DNA of 64,000 nt, taken from IMG/VR virus record IMGVR_UViG_3300024261_000015, positions 18,711 to 82,710 of that record; one strand, written 5' to 3'. Below are positions 18,191 through 25,958 of this stretch, one piece after another. The translations under genes and the position numbers were made by a program. The DNA comes from a virus. The notes below the pieces were generated by a model. It was not told the DNA's origin and ran no database searches. It worked only from the letters and a program-made list of their open reading frames with translations. The number at the start of each line of letters is the position of its first letter. Position 1 is the first letter of the stretch.

Positions 18191-19439
18191 AAAAGACCAG
18201 GACAGTTATGTTGTATACAACCCCCACATTGATGAGTTCGTGCGTGTTAAAAAATTCACGGACGTAGAATTAGGGACAATTGTTGTAGCAATAGGAAAAT
18301 TGATTGACCAGCCAGGGGTTAAGATTGGAGCGTATGTACGCAATGTCGTTACTAGTACTGTTGAGGGGCACACTAGGTTTGACCTGTCGGAAGTAGCCGA
18401 GTCTCTATTTGAGTGTGTTATAGAAGTCTATCCTATATTTCAGATAGATTTCGTATGTAAGACTTTAAATGAAATTGGTGAGCTTGACGCTCAACTGCCG
18501 AAAGGGAGGCTTCTTACGTTATCTGAAATAAACAAGTTAACTGCACGTATCAAGGATAAGCTTATTGGGCAACCAGAAGCTGTCGATGAGTGCATGAAAT
18601 CCATTAAACTGCTTAGCTCTGGACTCGGTGAGTTCGTATCTTTGTTCTTTATCGGACCTACAGGTGTAGGTAAGACAGAACTAGCTCGTTTGTTAGCCAA
18701 GGAATACTTAGGGGACCCGAAAAAACTATTAAAGATTAATTGTGGGGAGTACTCCACAGGGCATGAATATGCCAAACTAATCGGTAGTCCTCCTGGATAT
18801 ATTGGTCATAACGAAAAGGGTATTTTATCTGAAAAAGCCGAGCAGTCTTCCGAATGGATTATTTTGTTTGATGAAATCGAGAAGGCTCACCCAAAATTGT
18901 TGAATCTTCTCCTAGGATTTCTAGATGATGGTAAGTTGATGGATAGCCAGGGCACTGAGCTTGATTTTACGGACTCTATCGTCTGTTTTACAAGCAATGT
19001 AGGTATTAAAGGCAACGTGGGTAAGAATTTGCTAGGGTTTGGGGAAGATATTAGAGGTTATGAAGCTTCTAAGAGTATAATTGAGAGTGAGTTCAAGGAA
19101 ACCTTTAGCCCTGAGTTCATAAATCGCTTGGATGGCATAGTGTACTTCAATCAGCTTACAAAAGATGATGCCACTACGATAGCCAGAATCAATCTAAAAC
19201 CTCTACCTGTAAGAACAACAAAGAAACTGGTGGATTATGTCGTTGATAACTCCTTTTCTCTTGAATATGGTGCTAGAAACATCAAAAGATTTATCAGGAA
19301 TCATGTAACTATTAAAATTGCTGAGAAGATTCTCGAAGACGGTAAAACTTTGTCCTATAAGCCCGTATTTGACGATAAAAAATTAATCTCTGTAGAAGAA
19401 ATTTCCAAGCCTAAGGCGTTAAAAAATTCTGATAATTAG
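18183..19439 (+). CDS. Clp/Hsp100-family AAA+ ATPase with a ClpP-docking-like loop
   Basis: 418 residues. After a 115-residue N-domain comes one ATPase module like the second module of ClpA/ClpC: IGQPEAVDECMKSI, Walker A GPTGVGKTEL, pore-loop GSPPGYIGHNE, Walker B IILFDEIEKAHP, sensor FTSNVG, PEFINRLD and a C-terminal small domain with GARNIKRFI. After sensor 1 it has LLGFGED, matching the [ILV]-G-[FL] tripeptide that docks unfoldases onto ClpP. It could redirect the host ClpP peptidase or act as a disaggregase. An in-frame upstream start at 18117 is less likely. Confidence 0.85.
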   Translation: MPKKDQDSYVVYNPHIDEFVRVKKFTDVELGTIVVAIGKLIDQPGVKIGAYVRNVVTSTVEGHTRFDLSEVAESLFECVIEVYPIFQIDFVCKTLNEIGELDAQLPKGRLLTLSEINKLTARIKDKLIGQPEAVDECMKSIKLLSSGLGEFVSLFFIGPTGVGKTELARLLAKEYLGDPKKLLKINCGEYSTGHEYAKLIGSPPGYIGHNEKGILSEKAEQSSEWIILFDEIEKAHPKLLNLLLGFLDDGKLMDSQGTELDFTDSIVCFTSNVGIKGNVGKNLLGFGEDIRGYEASKSIIESEFKETFSPEFINRLDGIVYFNQLTKDDATTIARINLKPLPVRTTKKLVDYVVDNSFSLEYGARNIKRFIRNHVTIKIAEKILEDGKTLSYKPVFDDKKLISVEEISKPKALKNSDN

Positions 19440-19462
19440 TGTCCTTTTGGTGCCCGAGGGAC

Positions 19463-19468
19463 TATAAC
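19463..19468 (+). promoter_or_regulatory. TATA-type promoter with possible 12-codon leader ORF
   Basis: CTATAAC is followed after 5 bases by GTG, which opens a 12-codon ORF (19474-19512). The stop of that ORF overlaps AGAGGT, the ribosome-binding site of the gene at 19520, so termination on the leader ORF could couple to it. Confidence 0.35.
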
Positions 19469-19519
19469 ATAGTGTGGGCAAGCCGATGCCCTTCAACTTA
19501 ACCAAGAGGTAAAAACACT

Positions 19520-19792
19520 ATGAAACGAATTTCTTTTAAATATGATAACGCTAAGAACGACAGTACTCCTGAAGTTCTGGTTACTACGCAAAACCAGCAC
19601 ATGGTTCGCGGATTTAACACCAACTATATGACCAAGGGCCAAGCGACCCGAATTCAGAATGAGTGGCGTAAGATTCAGAACCAACGCTGGAGCACTGCTA
19701 CTAAGGAGCGAGTCCTTATGAATCGAGTAGGTTCCCCTGCAAAAAACTCTTTCCGTATGTATCGTACGGAAGGGATTGCTTACACGGACTGA
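19520..19792 (+). CDS. Small basic hypothetical protein
   Basis: 90 residues rich in Arg, Lys, Asn and Gln, without cysteines or hydrophobic segments. One of the few genes on this strand with a good Shine-Dalgarno (AGAGGT, 8 bases before ATG), and it has its own promoter motif and terminator, so it may be made in large amounts. Nucleic-acid binding is possible from composition. Confidence 0.6.
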   Translation: MKRISFKYDNAKNDSTPEVLVTTQNQHMVRGFNTNYMTKGQATRIQNEWRKIQNQRWSTATKERVLMNRVGSPAKNSFRMYRTEGIAYTD

Positions 19793-19821
19793 TGTAAGCA
19801 AAAGTTTGTTATTCTCCTTAA

Positions 19822-19850
19822 AGAGGGCTTCGAAAGAAGTCCTCTTTTTT
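19822..19850 (+). terminator. Rho-independent terminator
   Basis: AGAGGGCTTC, loop GAAA, GAAGTCCTCT, then six Ts. A stable GNRA-capped stem. Confidence 0.9.
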
Positions 19851-19891
19851 ATTGTATAAGATGCAGGAGATGGGGACCTATATAAAGTACT

Positions 19892-20365
19892 ATGCCTATA
19901 ATGAATGGAATGATGATGCAGGGACCTTCAATGCCCCGCAGACCTGGAGAGGTTATTGCGAACACTTTTTGGGGTTCTGTTAGCGACGCTGTCTCAGTTA
20001 CAGCGGATTTTGCTGGAATGGACACGGGCGCTGACCACCTTCAGCTTGCGGCGGGGGTAGTTCCAGGCACTACGGATAGAATGTTACTTCCTGGAAGACC
20101 AAATCATAAAATTGTAGTTAATGAAGTTTCTGTTAGTCAGGCAGGAGGTACCCCTGGATACGTAGGAACCCTTGCACAAGAAGGAGAAACTTCTGATATC
20201 CTTCAATTTGTCGCAGGGCAGTACGGTCAAGCGCGGTTTGAGGCTATCTTTGAGTTAGAAGTGAATAAAGGTCTTATGTTGTATAGAGCGCAAGGTATTG
20301 CGGGTACAGTAAACGATGATGTTAACGTGGTCACCGTTTTTTATAGTTACGTTGAAAGCGAATGA
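19892..20365 (+). CDS. Hypothetical beta-rich protein, paralogue of the next gene
   Basis: 157 residues. After a Met/Pro-rich start it runs as predicted beta strands. The motif order NTFWG, then FAGMDTGADHLQ, then EGETSD followed by a strand-rich end is shared with the downstream protein (STWG, FPGLDSSKDHLQ, EEDSTSD). A virion decoration or fibre-tip protein is possible; the pair may form a hetero-oligomer. TATATAAAG upstream may be its promoter. Confidence 0.55.
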   Translation: MPIMNGMMMQGPSMPRRPGEVIANTFWGSVSDAVSVTADFAGMDTGADHLQLAAGVVPGTTDRMLLPGRPNHKIVVNEVSVSQAGGTPGYVGTLAQEGETSDILQFVAGQYGQARFEAIFELEVNKGLMLYRAQGIAGTVNDDVNVVTVFYSYVESE

Positions 20366-20856
20366 TACAATCAAATAATCTAGAGCGTTTAATGATTGTT
20401 TCGGGGGTCTCGGACGCAGGTATCTTGTACCGTTCTACTTGGGGTGCTAATGGAGGCTCTCTTGGAGCCTCCGCTGCCCCCACTAATTTAACATTTCCTG
20501 GATTGGATAGTAGCAAGGACCATTTACAGGCAACCGCGCCCGCACGCTCTTCATTTATCGCTATAACTAATAATGATATAACAAAGCGTATCGTATTAAG
20601 CATGGTTGAGGTGGGGTGGAACAATGGGGGGGTCTCGAACCCTAAAGCCATGTTCGGCACACTCGCTGAGGAAGACTCAACATCTGATTTGATTATATGG
20701 ATGTGCGACTTTATTAGCGGTAATTACGCTGTAACTACTCCTATTACATTAGCCCCTGGAAAAGATTTGATTCACTATAACGTTAGAGGTCCAGGCCAGG
20801 GTAACTCAACCGAGCCAGTTTTCTTGAAACTTTTTTACCATTTAGTGGACGCTTAG
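20362..20856 (+). CDS. Hypothetical beta-rich protein, paralogue of the previous gene
   Basis: 164 residues, overlapping the previous gene by 4 bases (ATGA). The same three motif blocks occur at the same spacing as upstream, indicating tandem duplication and strong divergence. No family recognised. Confidence 0.55.
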   Translation: MIQSNNLERLMIVSGVSDAGILYRSTWGANGGSLGASAAPTNLTFPGLDSSKDHLQATAPARSSFIAITNNDITKRIVLSMVEVGWNNGGVSNPKAMFGTLAEEDSTSDLIIWMCDFISGNYAVTTPITLAPGKDLIHYNVRGPGQGNSTEPVFLKLFYHLVDA

Positions 20857-20858
20857 AC

Positions 20859-20864
20859 TATAAT
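20859..20864 (+). promoter_or_regulatory. TATA-type promoter
   Basis: CTATAAT directly follows the upstream stop and ends 5 bases before the next ATG. No -35 box. Confidence 0.5.
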
Positions 20865-20869
20865 AGTGC

Positions 20870-21103
20870 ATGGACACACTAATTCAAGCTGATTATTTTG
20901 CAGAGGTAACTGACGAGAAAATCGCAGGTACTATTATTATTAGGCGCGACACTGCGGTAGCCGTCTACTCGGTCCCAGGTAATTCTAGGCGGTCAATGAT
21001 TCTTACGGAGCAAGGACTTAAATTCTGCCTTAAAGGACGACCTGAGGTTTTTATGAATCCAGACAACATGGAACCTAGAATTCCTGAACTTCTTGTTGAT
21101 TGA
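20870..21103 (+). CDS. Small hypothetical protein
   Basis: 77 residues, predicted mixed alpha/beta, no cysteine cluster and no membrane segment. The gene would be read from a leaderless mRNA if the TATA motif upstream is active. It ends 15 bases before the tRNA. Confidence 0.55.
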   Translation: MDTLIQADYFAEVTDEKIAGTIIIRRDTAVAVYSVPGNSRRSMILTEQGLKFCLKGRPEVFMNPDNMEPRIPELLVD

Positions 21104-21118
21104 GGCATTAAGTAATGC

Positions 21119-21195
21119 GGGACGGTAGCCCAATCGGTAGAGGCAACAGACTTAAAATCTGTTAAGTGCGGGTTCGAATCCCGCTCGTCCTACCA
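21119..21195 (+). tRNA. tRNA-Leu(UAA) with a short variable loop
   Basis: Acceptor GGGACGG pairs with TCGTCCT, anticodon stem ACAGA/TCTGT encloses loop CTTAAAA (anticodon UAA), T arm GCGGG-TTCGAAT-CCCGC, discriminator A and encoded CCA. The variable loop is only 5 bases (TAAGT), although leucine tRNAs normally carry a long variable arm. The D stem has three good pairs. Reads UUA, a codon common in the AT-rich phage genes. Confidence 0.93.
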
Positions 21196-21211
21196 CACAC
21201 TCACTATTAAT

Positions 21212-21520
21212 ATGAAAGAATATAAACCACTTCCCCATTACGTAACGATAAGAGAATCTGAGGTTAGCCCAGGCTCTTTCGGTATCTATACTACGAGGGA
21301 CATTATCCCAAATACTATTATAGGTGTTACGCATCACACGATAGACCATAATGATTTTGAGGGGAATCATGAGTCCGAGGTTATTAGGACTCCTCTCGGA
21401 GGGTTCTGTCAAATATTTGAACATCACAACTGCACTCACGTACTGGATAATGGCGTAGGCAAGCTCGTAACCTTGCGAGCAATTCTTTCTGGTGAGGAAC
21501 TTTCTTCAGATTTTGGTTAA
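21212..21520 (+). CDS. SET-domain protein
   Basis: 102 residues with the SET pattern: PGSFGIYTTRDIIPNTIIGVTHH, then PLGGFCQIFEHHNCTHV in place of the NH(S/D)xxPN segment, and SGEELSSDFG in place of GEELxxDY. Such short SET proteins occur in other phages; they would use SAM to methylate lysines, but the catalytic Tyr is replaced by Phe here, so activity is uncertain. Confidence 0.7.
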   Translation: MKEYKPLPHYVTIRESEVSPGSFGIYTTRDIIPNTIIGVTHHTIDHNDFEGNHESEVIRTPLGGFCQIFEHHNCTHVLDNGVGKLVTLRAILSGEELSSDFG

Positions 21521-21539
21521 ACAATCGCGCAAAATTTTC

Positions 21540-21545
21540 TATAAT
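21540..21545 (+). promoter_or_regulatory. TATA-type promoter
   Basis: CTATAAT then 5 bases (ACATT) and ATG. No -35 box within 15-19 bp. Confidence 0.5.
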
Positions 21546-21550
21546 ACATT

Positions 21551-21778
21551 ATGAACACTACATCAACATCTGAAAAATATCTGGCTCAAATGCTGGAAGG
21601 TTACGAGAACGGCATCCAAGGGGTGGACAACTACATTTCTGAAACTCAAACTGCGCTTGATAAAGCAAAGGAGCAGAAACAAGAAATGCTGGATTCCATC
21701 GAGGAGATTAGGGCAGAGCTTGGTCTCGAAGATGAGATTGCTGAACCTGCCGAAGTTGAAATCTTGAACGAGGCATAA
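21551..21778 (+). CDS. Small acidic coiled-coil protein
   Basis: 75 residues; positions 15-60 form heptads (KAKEQKQEMLDSIEEIRAEL), the C-terminus is strongly acidic. Own promoter and strong terminator make it a monocistronic unit. Function unknown. Confidence 0.6.
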   Translation: MNTTSTSEKYLAQMLEGYENGIQGVDNYISETQTALDKAKEQKQEMLDSIEEIRAELGLEDEIAEPAEVEILNEA

Positions 21779-21794
21779 AACTTTCTTTAAATTT

Positions 21795-21836
21795 AAGAAC
21801 CCCTTGAAGCCTTTGGCCCGAGGGGTTCTTTTTTAC
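21795..21836 (+). terminator. Rho-independent terminator
   Basis: AAGAACCCCTTG and CGAGGGGTTCTT form a 10-12 bp stem around a 12-base loop, followed by TTTTTT. Confidence 0.92.
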
Positions 21837-21849
21837 CTATATAAGTTTA

Positions 21850-22440
21850 GTAAAAGTCAAGTATGGGAAACTTAGTAAAAGTCAAGTCCTATAGGTGCTC
21901 TTACTATACCCATACCCCCCCACAAGGAAAAGTCAAACAATCATGCCCCTACGAACAGGTAAAAGTCAAGAGGACGTGTCCTCTAATATAAGCAAGCTAA
22001 GCGATGAGGGCTATCCTCAGAAGCAAGCTGTCGCTATCTCACTCGATAAAGCGGGGAAGGGCAAGAAGAGGAAGCGTATGAAGAAAGTCAACGAGACAGG
22101 CTTTGTAGTTCAAGGTGCCCCAGCTTCCGAGTTTGGTAGGACTTTTGATAATGCCTGGAAACCTGATTTGACGGTGGGATTTGGTGGAAAGTCAAAAGTC
22201 AAACCCCCCCGCTCAGACAAACCTGAACGGCGGGATTCAACTCACTCAAACCACAAATCTAGTTCGCACAAACCAAAAATGACGAAGGTATAAGCGTGAA
22301 AGTCAAAAACCACTCTTGACGCATCACCTTTATGTTATACCTTGCCTCCATATTATATTATAGTCCATGCGGCTACAATCATGTTCCTGATTACCTAGAT
22401 ACTTATAACCATCATGCGATGGTGTAATTAGAAAAGTCAA
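21850..22440 (+). repeat. Cluster of AAAAGTCAA repeats
   Basis: Copies at 21850-21861 and 21875-21886 (both GTAAAAGTCAAG, 25 bases apart), 21928-21936, 21959-21970, about 22187-22200 (two joined) and 22432-22440, the last just before an ATG. Some are non-coding, some read as GKSQ or KSKV. The reverse complement CTTGACTTTT equals the -35 box used on the minus strand at 31.9-32.1 kb, but no -10 box is placed correctly here. Confidence 0.6.
21943..22293 (+). CDS. Small basic protein, DUF6496-like
   Basis: 116 residues from the ATG at 21943. GYPQKQAVAISLDKAGKGKKRK is the kind of motif found in small basic phage proteins (DUF6496-like), followed by a Ser/Lys/His-rich, Gly-poor tail. Possibly DNA-binding or packaged. 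The reading could extend up to 21895, but that segment has no good start. Confidence 0.55.
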   Translation: MPLRTGKSQEDVSSNISKLSDEGYPQKQAVAISLDKAGKGKKRKRMKKVNETGFVVQGAPASEFGRTFDNAWKPDLTVGFGGKSKVKPPRSDKPERRDSTHSNHKSSSHKPKMTKV

Positions 22441-22442
22441 AG

Positions 22443-22862
22443 ATGGAACGCAAAAACTACATTGTTAAGTTAAAGATGTCCGAAGAGGAATTGTCGTGTT
22501 TCAGGAACCTGGAACCTCTTCTTAATCTTTCTATGTCTCCGAACGAGTCAAACCTCATTTCCAGGTTGCTAGGTTATGAGGACAGTCACGACCTAACCAA
22601 AAAAGGGTATAAATCTAATAGATTTTTACGACAGGCTTTTCAAGTACTCGCATTTCTGTATATAACAAGAGAAGATAGTGGAACCTTTATTGATTTTTGG
22701 GATAGGTTAATCTTCACAGACAAAGAGGTTGAGAGTAAAGTACGCAGAACTTTCAATATTGTTGATAGTAGGGAAACACTTTCGTCTTCGCAGCTTGAGT
22801 TAATGTGGTTGTTAGATACGGATAAGGACGAACTGGACACTACGGATTCTGATTCCGAGTAA
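22443..22862 (+). CDS. Hypothetical protein
   Basis: 139 residues, helical, with an acidic Asp/Ser tail (TTDSDSE). No motif recognised. An AAAAGTCAA copy ends 3 bases before the ATG. Last gene before the MoxR operon. Confidence 0.55.
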   Translation: MERKNYIVKLKMSEEELSCFRNLEPLLNLSMSPNESNLISRLLGYEDSHDLTKKGYKSNRFLRQAFQVLAFLYITREDSGTFIDFWDRLIFTDKEVESKVRRTFNIVDSRETLSSSQLELMWLLDTDKDELDTTDSDSE

Positions 22863-22896
22863 ACACAAAGTACAGTTTGTCGCAGAGCCTATATGC

Positions 22897-22929
22897 GCCC
22901 TAAGTCCTTGCTGTGTAACGACTTAGGGC
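22897..22929 (+). repeat. 13-nt-loop hairpin element, plus-strand copy
   Basis: GCCCTAAGTC, loop CTTGCTGTGTAAC, GACTTAGGGC: a perfect 10-bp inverted repeat. Seven relatives lie on the minus strand between 31.3 and 38.7 kb. This copy ends 38 bp before the -35 box of the MoxR operon promoter. Confidence 0.85.
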
Positions 22930-22967
22930 AAATGTTCGTTTTTACTCGATTTCTTACACCTAGGCTA

Positions 22968-22995
22968 TTGACATTGGAGGAGATTATGTTAAAAT
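22968..22995 (+). promoter_or_regulatory. Sigma-70 promoter of the MoxR-sigma operon
   Basis: TTGACA, 16-bp spacer, TAAAAT. The predicted start near 23002 gives a leader of about 50 bases containing a small hairpin (CGGGA/TCCCG) and a weak Shine-Dalgarno. Confidence 0.8.
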
Positions 22996-23054
22996 GGGGG
23001 TCGTTCGGGAGAAGTCCCGTCCGTTTAACTATACTTTAACCATAGGACTTACTA

Positions 23055-23864
23055 ATGTTCGTAATTGACGAAACTAAAAAAGAAATGCTTTCGACTCTAA
23101 TTGAGTCGGGCAAAAACTGTTTACTTACAGGGGCAACAGGGTGTGGCAAAACCACACTTTGCCTGGAAGTAGCAACCTCACTAGGACTGAATCCAGTTGT
23201 AATTAACATGGGTTCCACACAGGACGCTAGGACTTCTCTTATCGGCTATCATGTTTTGGAGGACGGTACGACCCGATTCCAAACCTCGGACTTTATTAAA
23301 GCCATTCAGACTCCTAATACGCTCATTATTCTTGATGAACTTTCCAGGGCTTCGGATGATGCGTTTAATATCATTTTTCCATTGTTGGATTTCCGTAGGG
23401 ACATTCGTGTTGAGGAACTTGGTGGTTCTGGGGAAACCATTACGGTAGAACCCTCGGTGCGTTTCGTTGCTACTGCAAATATCGGGCTGGACTATTCTTC
23501 TGCGCGTTCACTAGACCGTGCTTTGAAGGACCGTTTTATTCCTTTTCACCTTGATTACATTAAGGGAAAGGAACTTTCCAAGTACATTACTCATCTTTTC
23601 GGGGGTGAGGTTTCTAAGAAATCGAAGCCTCTTGTTCAGGTTTATGATTACTCTCACCAACAGTACAAGGATAGCAAAATCTCTTCGCAGATTTCAACTC
23701 GTATGGTTTTGGAGTGCGTTCCTCTTATGGATAAGTTCTCTCTCAAAGACATTCTTAACAATGTCCTGCTTTCTATGTACGAGGAAGATTCTTGCAGCGT
23801 TATCAATGATGCTAACATCATTCGTGAGTATGCCGATTCGCTTGGTATGTTTGAGGTAAACTGA
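23055..23864 (+). CDS. MoxR-family AAA+ ATPase
   Basis: 269 residues: Walker A GATGCGKTT (about 28-36), Walker B LIILDELSRAS near 93, sensor ATANIGLDYSSAR and an arginine-finger segment ALKDRFI. MoxR ATPases remodel or activate partner proteins together with VWA-domain proteins. Here such a partner lies three genes downstream. First gene of an operon with a consensus sigma-70 promoter. Confidence 0.92.
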   Translation: MFVIDETKKEMLSTLIESGKNCLLTGATGCGKTTLCLEVATSLGLNPVVINMGSTQDARTSLIGYHVLEDGTTRFQTSDFIKAIQTPNTLIILDELSRASDDAFNIIFPLLDFRRDIRVEELGGSGETITVEPSVRFVATANIGLDYSSARSLDRALKDRFIPFHLDYIKGKELSKYITHLFGGEVSKKSKPLVQVYDYSHQQYKDSKISSQISTRMVLECVPLMDKFSLKDILNNVLLSMYEEDSCSVINDANIIREYADSLGMFEVN

Positions 23865-23866
23865 TA

Positions 23867-25177
23867 ATGGAAGAGCCTACCATAGATGCCGAATACATGA
23901 ATCGGTGGTTAGGTGAAGGTAGCCAAATTGAAAGCCTTGCACCTAAAACTCTGTATGATGTGCAGACACTTATTGAATATTACCGAGACATTATTGTTCC
24001 TGATAAAAAGGTTTCTATCGCTTTCCCTACCAATGCAACCGAATCTCCAAGAGCGTGTGTATCAAGGGGGGAAGTGATAATCCCTTTTAATCTTTTGCAA
24101 GTGGGTCGAGTAGATGAAACTATTGGTGCAATGATACATGAGTTGCATCATATTAAACTTACTCCTAGCGAGAAGTTCTACCATAAATTGTCATTTCAAT
24201 TCCTCAGAACATTGATGGAGCAGATTGATTGTTATGGGCTAACCCTAGCAGAAAGAGTGTTTACCGATTCTTCTATTACTATGGACAAGATTCTAGGTAA
24301 TGAGGCGTGTGGAGCAGACATCTCATTTATTCGCAAAGTGTTAGGCGATTTGTTGTTTTTAATCAATGCAGTAGAGGATGTTAGAATTGACGCTAACACC
24401 CCTCCAAACCTTAGAAAGTATATCGACAAGATAGACAAGAAGGGTGAGGCACAACTACTTGAAGCGATTAAAAATGGTAGTTTCTCTAACGAAAGTAGGG
24501 ATTTAGTTTCTATTGGGTATATGATTCTTATGCACCATAAAGGTATGCACAAGTTTCCGTACATCGAAAGTACTTATGGGGACACTCAAGGTATTATTGA
24601 TGCAGATGCTCTTTCTTATCCGACTGGGTTGTTTACTGCCTACAAAGAGGAAATAGCTTCTCACATTTATGAGGAGTACATTAAACATTGCGGTATGCCT
24701 CCTGATGCGAAGCAATCTCAAAATGGTGACGATTCTGAGTTTGATATTAATGGTTACTTTGGCGGCAAGGTTAATCATAGTATTGGGGATTCTCTAGATG
24801 AGCAACTAGACAAAACGACTGTTGCGAAACATGAAGAAGCCCAACAAGATGCTGAAAAATCTGCTGTAGACTCGGCTAAAGAACTACTTAAAGACCTTAA
24901 AGTTAATACTAACCAATCAATGGATGCTTCAGGTAAAACTGTTACCTCTATGGACATTTCTCTAAATGAAACTACTGATAGCTCTGAACAGTCTGCTCCG
25001 CAGAATGCACAAGAGCTTAGGGAACTATTAGAGAAAGAGAGAGAAAATGTTGTGATGTCCCCTGGGATGGTGCAACAAATCAAATCATTTAAAAATATTC
25101 GGGTTCATACAGCAACCGAATCATTTTCTGACCGTACTGTAACTTTCGATACTGTAATCTTTGACGCAACAAACTAA
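23867..25177 (+). CDS. HELHH putative metallopeptidase of the MoxR/VWA set
   Basis: 436 residues. MIHELHHIKL near residue 90 holds an HExxH zinc motif; a long helical region follows, then an acidic and Gln/Ser-rich linker (about 290-390). It resembles predicted metallopeptidases that accompany MoxR and VWA genes in bacteria and phages. It lies 2 bases after moxR. Peptidase activity has not been shown for most such proteins. Confidence 0.7.
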   Translation: MEEPTIDAEYMNRWLGEGSQIESLAPKTLYDVQTLIEYYRDIIVPDKKVSIAFPTNATESPRACVSRGEVIIPFNLLQVGRVDETIGAMIHELHHIKLTPSEKFYHKLSFQFLRTLMEQIDCYGLTLAERVFTDSSITMDKILGNEACGADISFIRKVLGDLLFLINAVEDVRIDANTPPNLRKYIDKIDKKGEAQLLEAIKNGSFSNESRDLVSIGYMILMHHKGMHKFPYIESTYGDTQGIIDADALSYPTGLFTAYKEEIASHIYEEYIKHCGMPPDAKQSQNGDDSEFDINGYFGGKVNHSIGDSLDEQLDKTTVAKHEEAQQDAEKSAVDSAKELLKDLKVNTNQSMDASGKTVTSMDISLNETTDSSEQSAPQNAQELRELLEKERENVVMSPGMVQQIKSFKNIRVHTATESFSDRTVTFDTVIFDATN

Positions 25178-25181
25178 AACC

Positions 25182-25958
25182 ATGACTTCACCTAAACTAT
25201 ACCACATTAAACATCCTCTCTCTAACAATGATTTGCCTGAGCAAACACTTGCTACTTTTACTGACCAAGATGTTGCTGATTACAAAGCAGAGTTCAAGGT
25301 TTATCAATCAGCACAAAATGATTGTGTTCGTGACCTAAACAGTCTTATTGATACCTGTCGTAACGATTTAGCTACTATCTTTGGTTCGTCTAGTGAGTGC
25401 AAGCAAGTTAAGTACTTTGACCGCATGGTTCGTTCTGGAGAAACTGTAACGGATGTTCATGCAATGTCGTATGCTCGACCTGAAACTGTGAAAATGCGTG
25501 TTGAGGAAGCGCGGAAAAAGTATTCTGCTTTTATGGGTTCTGCCAATACTCCTAAAGTAAGCGGAGACGATTCACTTAAAGAAATTAACAATGCAGTTTC
25601 TTTCCTTATGGGTAAGGGCATGACTCTAAACAGCGATTTTACTATCTCCAATGCTGTAAGTATGGCAAAGGCTTCCTTCCAGCAAGACCTTAACGATAAC
25701 CTTATCCAATCTAAGGATGCAGATGGTTGGTCTGGTTTAACTAATAATATCATTATGTCTTCCGATGGTGCGGTATTTCCTACCTCCTCATTCGCGTATA
25801 CAGGTTGTGGAGTAAATGAGCTTAACTTTAAGGCGATTGATATTAATTTAGATACGGATACCCTAAGCTCTTCTATACGGAAGGTAATTGAAAAAGGTAC
25901 TATTACTTACGACATTTCTTTCTCCCAGTCACAAACCCCTACCTTGGTGATTCTCTAA
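25182..25958 (+). CDS. Hypothetical protein of the MoxR operon
   Basis: 258 residues from the ATG at 25182. Helical in the middle, beta-rich at the end. No known motif. It overlaps the VWA gene by one base (TAATG), and its fixed place between the HELHH and VWA genes suggests it belongs to the same complex. Confidence 0.65.
   Translation: MTSPKLYHIKHPLSNNDLPEQTLATFTDQDVADYKAEFKVYQSAQNDCVRDLNSLIDTCRNDLATIFGSSSECKQVKYFDRMVRSGETVTDVHAMSYARPETVKMRVEEARKKYSAFMGSANTPKVSGDDSLKEINNAVSFLMGKGMTLNSDFTISNAVSMAKASFQQDLNDNLIQSKDADGWSGLTNNIIMSSDGAVFPTSSFAYTGCGVNELNFKAIDINLDTDTLSSSIRKVIEKGTITYDISFSQSQTPTLVIL

Noticed and set aside
24232-25083. Several long minus-strand frames opposite the MoxR operon
   Set aside because: They mirror genes with clear motifs and overlaps on the plus strand and have no signals of their own.
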